Source: CAZFBR01 sp035353495 [NCBI: uncultured bacterium] (GTDB taxonomy: Bacteria > DAOPZR01). From it: a DNA stretch of 13,000 nucleotides. The position numbers and the translations under genes were made by a program. The DNA lies in NCBI GenBank assembly GCA_964517215.1, contig CAZFBR010000087.1, positions 1 through 13,000 on the forward strand. The letters are read 5' to 3'. The notes beneath the pieces are model-generated. The model made no database searches and was not told the DNA's origin. It worked only from the letters and a program-made list of their open reading frames with translations. This document shows positions 7,371-13,000 of this stretch, piece after piece; position 1 is the first letter of the stretch, and each line of letters begins with the position of its first letter.

Positions 7371-8269
7371 GCACGCACGTCTCCCAAAGTGCCTTCGTTC
7401 ACCCGCTGCGCCAGCGCCCGGGGGAGCAGGGGGAGGGCGGCCAGCGCGCCGTGCAGGGCCGGCAGGCCATAGCGCAGCGTCTGCAGCGCCGCCAGCAGCG
7501 GCCAGCAGAGCGCCTGCAGCAGCAGGCAGGGCCACGACAGATGCCGCCAGTGGAGCAGCCACAGATTGCGCATCAGCAGGCGGCGCCGCCGCGCTTCACC
7601 GATCAGCTGCCGCCACGTCTGCTGCTGGCGATGCCGCGTCACCGCCTGCGGCTGATGCAGCACGCGCCAGCCATGCCGCCAGGCGCGCAGCGACAAATCG
7701 TAATCCTCCGCGTACCCGGGCGCAAAGAGCTCGGCAAACCCGCCCAGTGCCAGGAATTTCTCCCGGTCGATGACGCAGCCGCCGCCCGTGGCGTAGGCCG
7801 TGGCCACGGGCCCATCCGCCACGCGACGCGCCAGTTTCAGCCAGACCACGCCGTGCCGCAGCTGCCGCGCGCCTTCGCAATCCGCGCCCGTCTCCCAGTC
7901 GATAATGCGGCTGTCGACGGCAAAGACCCGGTCGTCCGCCAGCAGCGGGAGCACCAGCCGGGCAAATCCGGGTTCAAGCGCCATGTCGGCATTCAGCAGC
8001 AGCACGCGCGACGCCGTCGCCAGGCGCACCCCGCGATTGCTGGCGAGCACAAACCCCTCATTGGCCGGCAGCGTCGTCACCCGGGCATCCGGATACCGCT
8101 CCGCCAGCCACGCCGCGGTGCCGTCGCTGCTGGCGTTGTCGATCACCACCAGCTCCGCCGCCACCCCGTCGGCGGCAAGCGCCGCCAGCGTCAGCGGCAG
8201 CGATTCCGCCAGCAGTTCGCGCGCATTCCACGCCGGGATGACGATACTGAGCTCGGGTTTGCTTGCCAT
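7367..8269 (-). CDS. GT2 family glycosyltransferase
   Basis: A 300-residue inverting glycosyltransferase that moves a sugar from a nucleotide donor to an unknown acceptor, probably a cell-surface glycan. The GT-A fold shows SIVIPAWN (8-15), VVIDNASSDGT (41-51), the metal-site region VLLLNADM (89-96), a GGGCVIDREKFLALGGF acceptor-side segment (162-178) and the ED base motif in GYAEDYDLSLRAWRHGW (185-201), as in rhamnosyltransferase-like WbbL relatives. A hydrophobic stretch near 245-262 suggests membrane association at the C-terminus. The ATG at 8267-8269 is chosen because GGAG lies six bases upstream (8276-8279). The alternative ATG at 8285-8287 and the longer frame to 8338 lie in or upstream of the promoter's -10 box. 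First gene of the long operon. Confidence 0.93.
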   Translation of the reverse strand: MASKPELSIVIPAWNARELLAESLPLTLAALAADGVAAELVVIDNASSDGTAAWLAERYPDARVTTLPANEGFVLASNRGVRLATASRVLLLNADMALEPGFARLVLPLLADDRVFAVDSRIIDWETGADCEGARQLRHGVVWLKLARRVADGPVATAYATGGGCVIDREKFLALGGFAELFAPGYAEDYDLSLRAWRHGWRVLHQPQAVTRHRQQQTWRQLIGEARRRRLLMRNLWLLHWRHLSWPCLLLQALCWPLLAALQTLRYGLPALHGALAALPLLPRALAQRVNEGTLGDVRA

Positions 8270-8285
8270 TATCAGCTCCGACGGC

Positions 8286-8314
8286 ATTCTACTACCCGCA
8301 TCCCCCAGCGTCAA
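8286..8314 (-). promoter_or_regulatory. Strong sigma70-type promoter for the GT2-led operon
   Basis: On the minus strand TTGACG (8314-8309) and TAGAAT (8291-8286) are separated by exactly 17 bases, five of six matches to consensus in each box. It lies in the only sizeable gap of the middle region (107 bases between the stop at 8377 and the GT2 ATG at 8269). Transcription should begin near 8279, giving a leader of about ten bases that starts at the GGAG ribosome site. Confidence 0.75.
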
Positions 8315-8376
8315 CCACAGCCGCTGAACGGCGTACACCGCACGTTGCGGACGCAGCGACGGCGCCCGGATGCCGG

Positions 8377-10152
8377 CTAACGGGAAACCGGATTGGTGTC
8401 GGCGGTTATTGTCCTGAGCGCGGGTGGCGGCACGGCATATACCTCAATCCCGTCCCGCAGCACACCGGGCTGCCCGAAGATCTTGAGCAGCGCCGCGCGC
8501 AGCGCGTGATACTGCCCGGGATCCGCGTCGGGATGGAGCAGCACATGGCTGACATGGTAGGCGCGCAGGACGGCAAGGTCGCGGGGGAGCGGGATATGCC
8601 CGAAGGCGCGCACCGATTGGATCTTCCCCGCGCCGATCAACCGCTGCAGTTCGTCGTCGAACAGGAAGCGGAACAGCGGCTCATCGCGCTGCGCCTGGCG
8701 GCTGGCGTCGGGAATGCGGGAAATGTAGCCGTTGATCAGCGGCCGGCGGTGCACGGTCTGGAAGTAAAGCCATCGCGAGCGTGCCGCACCCGGCAGTTCG
8801 AGCAGCACCTGCCCGTCGCGCGCCAACTCGCGGTAGAGTGCGGGCACGCGCCCCGGCGAGGATGGATAGGGCAGGCAGACATAATCGAGCAGCAGCGCCA
8901 CCCCCGCGCCCAACAGGAACAAGTTGCCCGCCGCCCGCACGCGGGTGCTGCGGGCAGCCCGCAATCGCACCGCCAGCGCGTCCGCGCCCGCCGCCGCCAG
9001 CAGCGCCAGCCCGAGATAGGTGAGCACGATGGCGCGTGAGGCCGATTGCTGGTGCGCGAAGAGCGGCAGCTGCAGCAGGTAGTGGTAGGGCAACCGCACC
9101 GCCAGCAGCGGCCGGCCCAGCCAGAGCGGCAGCGGCCCAAGCGCCAGCAGCAGCGCCGTCAGCGCGCCGCCCGCCGCCCACCAGCGCCAGCGCCCGGTCG
9201 CCCGCACCAGCCCGTAACCGGCAAGCAGCAGCACCAGCGCCCCGAGGTAGACCGTCCCTTCCACTTCATTGGCGAGGAACGCCCGCGCATAGAGCGGCTG
9301 CACTCGCGTTCCGAGCAGCAGATGCCAGCGCGGCGGGGTCAGCAGCGCGGCGAGGTCGGCGGAGTAGCGGACGGAATACCATTCCGCATCGGGCGTCGCG
9401 GTGAAACCCTGCCGCTGCCATACCGTGATCACCGGCCCGACCACGGGCGCCAGCAGCAGCAGCGCGGTCAGCGCCGCCAGCAGGCAGCCGCGCCACCAGC
9501 GCCCGTCCGCAAGGCGCGCGCGGTGCGTCAGGAGATACAGCAGCCACGCGACCAGCGCCGCCAGCATGAGATAGAGCAGGTAATACCACGCGCTCAGCGC
9601 CGCCAGCGTGAAGAACACGCCCGCCCAGACCGGCCACAGGCCGCGCGCGCCGCGCAGCACCTGCAGCAGCGCGAGGAAAAAGAATCCGACCCACTGCACG
9701 GGCATGAGGTCGAGATGCCCGAAGGCATGCGCCACATGGTACGGGGCGTAGGCGAAGATAACGCCGGCGAGCAGCGCCGGACGATGGCCGAGCGACAGCG
9801 CGCGTGCCAGCAGGTAGAGCGACCAGCCCCCCAGTGCAAACGACAGCAGGAAGAGCATACTGTACGCCGGCGCCAGGCCGAACAACCACTGCAGCGGCAG
9901 CGACAGGATGCCGTTGGCCAGCGAGAGAGAATCATTGGCCAGCGACACCCCGAACGGATAGAATATGCTGCGGCAGTCGAACAGGTCGGCGCGCCCGGCC
10001 ACCGTCTCCGCCAGCCACCAGATCGCCCAGATGCCGTGATAGGCGTCACCCCCGTCGCCGGGCAGGCGGTCACCCATGGTCGGCAATACCGGCCAGGTGC
10101 ACAGCACCGCCAGCAGCGCATACAGGATCAGCGCCCGGCCGCGTTCAGCCAT
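8377..10152 (-). CDS. Polytopic membrane protein resembling GT-C glycosyltransferases
   Basis: A 591-residue protein with about ten or more hydrophobic helices in the first 430 residues, then a soluble domain of about 160. The opening pattern, a first helix (8-24), then the loop GDRLPGDGGDAYHGIWAIWW (27-46), then FYPFGVSLANDSLSLANGIL (64-83), is typical of large bacterial membrane proteins annotated as glycosyltransferase-like or YfhO-like, which use lipid-linked sugars. The acidic GDGGD loop is where the catalytic Asp of GT-C enzymes would sit. SFALGGWSLYLLARAL and FAYAPYHVAHAFGHL (133-147) also fit. The C-terminal part (VLLELPG, NGYISRIPDASR, FGHIPLPRDLAVLRAYHVSH) matches the periplasmic tail of such proteins. 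The ATG (10150-10152) has GAGGA five bases upstream (10158-10162), overlapping the previous stop. Stop is TAG. Acceptor and sugar unknown. Confidence 0.85.
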   Translation of the reverse strand: MAERGRALILYALLAVLCTWPVLPTMGDRLPGDGGDAYHGIWAIWWLAETVAGRADLFDCRSIFYPFGVSLANDSLSLANGILSLPLQWLFGLAPAYSMLFLLSFALGGWSLYLLARALSLGHRPALLAGVIFAYAPYHVAHAFGHLDLMPVQWVGFFFLALLQVLRGARGLWPVWAGVFFTLAALSAWYYLLYLMLAALVAWLLYLLTHRARLADGRWWRGCLLAALTALLLLAPVVGPVITVWQRQGFTATPDAEWYSVRYSADLAALLTPPRWHLLLGTRVQPLYARAFLANEVEGTVYLGALVLLLAGYGLVRATGRWRWWAAGGALTALLLALGPLPLWLGRPLLAVRLPYHYLLQLPLFAHQQSASRAIVLTYLGLALLAAAGADALAVRLRAARSTRVRAAGNLFLLGAGVALLLDYVCLPYPSSPGRVPALYRELARDGQVLLELPGAARSRWLYFQTVHRRPLINGYISRIPDASRQAQRDEPLFRFLFDDELQRLIGAGKIQSVRAFGHIPLPRDLAVLRAYHVSHVLLHPDADPGQYHALRAALLKIFGQPGVLRDGIEVYAVPPPALRTITADTNPVSR

Positions 10153-10160
10153 GTGCGTCC

Positions 10161-11306
10161 TCAGAGCAGCGATGCATAGTAGTTCGGATCGTGCAGCAGC
10201 CGCTCGCCCATGGCGCGCGCCGTACCGGCAAAGAGGCCGGCACCGTCCAGGCGCAGGTGCAGCGCGAAGCGCCGGTCGACCAGCATCACCGCCGCGCGCA
10301 TGGCCGCCGCATCGATACGCGCAGTTCCACACCGGCTCGCCTGCGCGGCAGCCAGCAGCAGCGTCAACCGCGCCACCAGCGTCATGACCCGCAGCCCCGC
10401 ATCAAGCTCGCCATCCGCCCGGGCCGGCAGATGCCGGCGCAGCAGTTCCGCCAGGTACCAGCGCAGCACCGCATCCCCGTCGGCCGTGCTCTGCTCCGCA
10501 ACCAGTTCCAGCACCGTCACCGGATGCTCGCCCGCAGCGCCTAGTGACCAGACCGCGCCCGGCCGCAGCCACGCCCGCAGCGCCGCCGTTGGCGGCGTAC
10601 CGTCCGCCGGCTGCGTCAGCAGCAGCGCCAGGGCCAGCAGCCGCCTGCGCACCAGCGGCTGCTCCTCTCCCGCCACCGGCACCAGCCAGTCGAGCCGCTG
10701 CTCCGCGTCGGGGTCGTGCCATGCCGACAGGCCCGGCAGCGCCGCCGCGCTGCGCGCCGCCGCCAGCAGCAGGTCGCGCGGCCGGATGCTCCCCGTGCTT
10801 TCTCGCCTCAGCCACTCGCGCCAGCCGCGATACACCGCCCAGGCCACCGGATGCCGCTGCCAGCGCACCGCCGCCAGTTCCGGCGGGTCGCCGGCCGCCG
10901 CCAGCTGCTGCGCCGCAGCTGTCGTTTCGGCATCGGCCGCAGCCGGCCAGGTTACCCCCGGACAATCGAGCGCCAGCATCGTCACCGGCCCGTCAGGCGT
11001 GCGCAGAAAGGAAAAGGGATAGAGCCGGCAGGCCAGCGGCTTCGCCGCCGCGCCCTGCTCCTGATGGATGCCGCAGCGCCGGTCGGCCATGAGCAGCGCG
11101 CATTCCCCGCCCGCGCGCTTGAGCTGCCAGCCGCCGTCGTCGCCCTGCCATGCCGCAGACCCGCGATACCAGTCGTCGACCCTCGCCGCTTCGTCGGCAG
11201 TCAACGGAATGCGCCAGTCCTGCCGGCAGCAGGCGGCACAGCCGGTGCAGGCAAACCGCGCCAGCGGCATATCAGCCATATTCCCGACAAACTCAGATCC
11301 CGTCAT
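10161..11306 (-). CDS. YkgJ-type cysteine-cluster protein with long C-terminal extension
   Basis: The N-terminus carries the YkgJ/FliB metal-cluster signature: FACTGCAACC (C20, C23, C26, C27 from the chosen start), then C69, C78 in RRCGIHQ, C93 in PLACRLYPFSF, and C115 in LALDCPG. YkgJ domains probably bind zinc or an iron-sulfur cluster. At 381 residues it is about three times a minimal YkgJ protein; the remaining 250 are helical, alanine/leucine-rich and unrecognised. Full-length flagellin lysine N-methylases (FliB) have a similar size and Cys pattern, so methylase-like activity is an alternative, though no flagellar gene is near. The start is uncertain: the ATG at 11304-11306 is preferred; ATGs at 11279 and 11270 would also keep all cysteines, and a TTG at 11324 sits inside the terminator tail. 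The downstream membrane protein follows after eight bases. Confidence 0.87.
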   Translation of the reverse strand: MTGSEFVGNMADMPLARFACTGCAACCRQDWRIPLTADEAARVDDWYRGSAAWQGDDGGWQLKRAGGECALLMADRRCGIHQEQGAAAKPLACRLYPFSFLRTPDGPVTMLALDCPGVTWPAAADAETTAAAQQLAAAGDPPELAAVRWQRHPVAWAVYRGWREWLRRESTGSIRPRDLLLAAARSAAALPGLSAWHDPDAEQRLDWLVPVAGEEQPLVRRRLLALALLLTQPADGTPPTAALRAWLRPGAVWSLGAAGEHPVTVLELVAEQSTADGDAVLRWYLAELLRRHLPARADGELDAGLRVMTLVARLTLLLAAAQASRCGTARIDAAAMRAAVMLVDRRFALHLRLDGAGLFAGTARAMGERLLHDPNYYASLL

Positions 11307-11325
11307 CAACCCATCGTACCCCAAT

Positions 11326-11354
11326 AAAAAAGCCGGACCCCGAAGGGCCCGGCT
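11326..11354 (-). terminator. Intrinsic terminator with UUCG tetraloop
   Basis: On the minus strand a ten-pair stem AGCCGGGCCC / GGGTCCGGCT (one G-U pair) encloses the loop TTCG closed by C-G, an extra-stable tetraloop, and is followed by five more T (six in a row). It starts 15 bases after the stop of the SH3b gene and ends the transcript of that gene and the membrane protein before it. Confidence 0.93.
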
Positions 11355-11368
11355 CGGTTTGCGTCAAC

Positions 11369-12196
11369 TCAGCGCTGCAGCAGCTTCACCAGGTCGGCGA
11401 TCTCCGCCGGCGCCAGCGTCAGCCGCAGCTGATGCGCGATCTGCTCGAGCTGCGCCTGGCGATATTCCGCCGGCAGCACCATGCCCGGCATCCCGCACGA
11501 CATGCCCTGGCAGGGGAGCTGATTGCCCAGCGCCAGCTGCGGCACGCCCGGCATCACCGGGGCGATTCCCATGCCGCAATGATCGAAGCCGTGATTGATG
11601 CCCGTGCCGCAATGGTCGGCCATGTGATTGGAGCCCATGCCGTACCGGCCGCAGCCATGCTCGTCATGCCCGCACCGCGGCGCCTGCACCATGCGCGCCA
11701 GCGACTTGCTGATCCACGCCTGCGACCCGTCGGGGAACTGCACGCGATACCACTGCGACGTCTCGCCCAATGCCGGGAGGATGGTGTCGCGCGGCACATC
11801 GGTAACCAGCGAATATTCCGTGCCCGGCCCGCGGCGCAGGTTGGCCGTCGCTGCCGTGACGATAATCCGGCGCGGCATGCAATACATCTCGCCGACACCC
11901 CAATACGGATAGCACGACGCATTCATGCCGTAGCCGTACATCTGCGGCGGGACATTGCCCGCAGTCATCGGACAGGCAAACGTCTGGGCCGGCACCTGAT
12001 TGCCGTACTGGATGCGGACGACTTGATTGCTGTCGACGACATAATCGCGGTCGCCGACCGTGATCACCACCCGCATGTTGTCATACTGCTTGATCGCACC
12101 CTGCACCACCTGGCCGTTCTGCAGCCAGACCGAATCCGCCGCCGCCGCACCTGCCAGCGCCAGCACCAGCACTGCCACCAGTAAACCCTGTCTCAT
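11369..12196 (-). CDS. Secreted SH3b-domain protein with Cys/His/Met-rich tail
   Basis: A 275-residue exported protein. A Sec signal peptide (MRQGLLVAVLVLALAGAAAA, cleavage near 20-21) is followed by a small beta domain VWLQNGQVVQGAIKQYDN (23-40) to VVRIQYGN (59-66), a type of short beta-barrel seen in secreted bacterial proteins. Residues 111-170 form a bacterial SH3 domain (TANLRRGPGTEYSLVTDVPR and WYRVQFPDGSQAWISKSLA), which usually binds cell-wall peptide or glycan. Residues 174-239 are crowded with possible metal ligands (PRCGHDEHGCG, NHMADHCGTGINHGFDHCGM, then PCQGMSCGMPGM), with DHCG(T/M)GI present twice. The last 35 residues (EYRQAQLEQIAHQLRLTLAP) form a helix. The ATG (12194-12196) overlaps the previous stop as ATGA and has a very strong GGAGG-type site. 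It is ended by the terminator at 11326-11354. Metal binding is inference. Confidence 0.87.
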   Translation of the reverse strand: MRQGLLVAVLVLALAGAAAADSVWLQNGQVVQGAIKQYDNMRVVITVGDRDYVVDSNQVVRIQYGNQVPAQTFACPMTAGNVPPQMYGYGMNASCYPYWGVGEMYCMPRRIIVTAATANLRRGPGTEYSLVTDVPRDTILPALGETSQWYRVQFPDGSQAWISKSLARMVQAPRCGHDEHGCGRYGMGSNHMADHCGTGINHGFDHCGMGIAPVMPGVPQLALGNQLPCQGMSCGMPGMVLPAEYRQAQLEQIAHQLRLTLAPAEIADLVKLLQR

Positions 12197-13000
12197 TCCT
12201 CTCCTCCATGAACGGGAATTGCCCCTCCCCGATAGTCAGTACCATAACTCACTGCCGAAAACGTGTCAAGTGGCACTGCCCGCTCCAGCAGTTCCGCATT
12301 GGGCGGGTCGAATCCGGCCAGCGCCGTCCGCAATCGCGCCTCGGCAGCCGGGGCCACGGCATAAAACGAGACATATTCACTGCCGCAGACCACGTTATCG
12401 TGCATCTGCCAGACCAGCTGCCGCCGCCACGACGGCGGGAGCCCGCCCGCCATGATGTACCAGCTGTCATAAACCAGCGCGATATCTGCGTGTTGGGCAA
12501 CCCGCGCGAACGTGGCGCAGGTCCACTCGCCGCGCATGGCCGCCGCCGCCACCTCGCGCGAGGCGAGCCCGGCCAGATCGACAAGATGAATATCCGCGAG
12601 CCAGGTGATCATACCGATATCGTTGGCCACCACCGTCGCCCCGGTAAAGTGGTCGCGCAGGAACTCGCCCATCACCCGCTGCTGCTGCCGGATATTCCCG
12701 CACGCATATTCCACCGTCTGCAGCCCCGCCACGCCGCGGTCCTGCCACGGCAGGAGCAGACAGACGAGCATAAACCCCAGCACCTCCTGCCCGCGAATGC
12801 GCAGCCCCAAGGCGATAATGGGCAATCCCAGCGCGTAGAGATAGGCCTCGTAGCGGTACAAACTGCCGGTGCGCGAGAACAGGAACTGGGCCAGCAGGCA
12901 GCACATCAGCATCACCAGCAGCAGCGGCGTTTCCCGCCAGCGGGTGTTTCCTTCCCGGCGGTGCAGATGCAGGCCCAGCGCCGCCGCCCCGCCCATGATG
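12193..13000 (-). CDS. Membrane protein resembling GT-C glycosyltransferases, 3' part only
   Basis: Partial: the frame runs off the right edge without a stop, so the N-terminus is outside the window; an ATG at 12994-12996 is internal or chance. The visible 269 or so codons begin with two to three membrane helices (PLLLVMLMCCLLAQFLFS, then RYEAYLYALGLPIIALGLRI and VLGFMLVCLLLPW), followed by a soluble C-terminal domain. The motif SLYRYEAYLYALGLPIIALG and the following pattern NIRQQQRVMGEFLRDHF, ATVVANDIGMITWLADIHLV, DLAGLASREVA are what I recall from large membrane proteins of the GT39-like/GT-C kind, where this is the periplasmic tail. Function is inferred only from that similarity. Stop TGA (12193-12195) overlaps the SH3b start by ATGA. 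Confidence 0.8.
   Translation of the reverse strand, partial: IMGGAAALGLHLHRREGNTRWRETPLLLVMLMCCLLAQFLFSRTGSLYRYEAYLYALGLPIIALGLRIRGQEVLGFMLVCLLLPWQDRGVAGLQTVEYACGNIRQQQRVMGEFLRDHFTGATVVANDIGMITWLADIHLVDLAGLASREVAAAAMRGEWTCATFARVAQHADIALVYDSWYIMAGGLPPSWRRQLVWQMHDNVVCGSEYVSFYAVAPAAEARLRTALAGFDPPNAELLERAVPLDTFSAVSYGTDYRGGAIPVHGGEE

Noticed and set aside
7371-7562. N-terminal extension of the deacetylase to 403 residues
   Set aside because: Ala/Pro-rich shadow of the GT2 gene; the family normally starts close to MKIITNP.
8270-8338. Longer GT2 start at 8338 or 8287
   Set aside because: Both lie in or upstream of the promoter's -10 box, and GGAG fits only the ATG at 8269.
9046-10179. Long plus-strand open frames across the high-GC genes (also at 3941-5101, 6060-7472 and 7451-8380)
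   Set aside because: These are Arg/Gln/Pro-rich antisense shadows, common in GC-rich DNA; the minus-strand frames carry the family motifs.
10153-10332. Longer frame of the 591-residue membrane protein
   Set aside because: Shadow of the YkgJ-type gene; a GAGGA site and a typical first membrane helix support the ATG at 10152.

Overview
The window is bacterial, and every gene I can support is on the minus strand, so it reads from the right end (13000) to the left end (1). Short hand counts give about 67% GC at 9001-9060, about 52% at 1861-1920, 43% at 2401-2460 and 37% at 121-180. A clean lipobox lipoprotein, a Sec-type signal peptide, good GGAGG-type ribosome sites and ATGA stop/start overlaps point to a GC-rich bacterium, probably with a Gram-negative envelope. 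I cannot place the phylum. Nothing here is a plasmid, phage or CRISPR signature.

Right part (13000-11326): the 3' part of a large membrane protein that resembles lipid-linked-sugar glycosyltransferases overlaps by ATGA with a secreted SH3b protein that has a Cys/His/Met-rich tail. A textbook intrinsic terminator with a C(UUCG)G loop (11326-11354) closes this unit. Middle (11306-8377): a YkgJ-type cysteine-cluster protein is followed by a 591-residue polytopic membrane protein of the glycosyltransferase-C kind. A strong sigma70-type promoter (TTGACG, 17 bases, TAGAAT; 8286-8314) then starts a new tightly packed unit: a GT2 glycosyltransferase, a histone-deacetylase/acetylpolyamine-amidohydrolase-type enzyme, a DUF456 membrane protein, a lipoprotein, two unrecognised proteins, a TIGR01212/YhcC-type radical SAM protein and a multi-pass membrane protein with C-terminal ankyrin repeats. 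Most junctions in this unit overlap or lie within 12 bases, so co-transcription is likely.

Left part (below 3087): base composition drops at the radical SAM/ankyrin junction. The ankyrin protein carries an internally duplicated membrane module. Directly after its stop codon, in the same reading frame, comes the C-terminal part of a DUF4143-type AAA ATPase that has lost its whole nucleotide-binding domain. Beyond it lies low-GC DNA with only a possible gene remnant. This end looks like decayed or rearranged accessory DNA.

Taken together, the genes suggest cell-envelope work (two membrane glycosyltransferase-like proteins, one GT2 enzyme, a lipoprotein, a secreted SH3b protein) mixed with housekeeping proteins of unknown role. 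I see no clear defence system or biosynthetic cluster. The most unusual items are the duplicated membrane-ankyrin protein, the metal-ligand-rich SH3b protein and the two precise regulatory signals.
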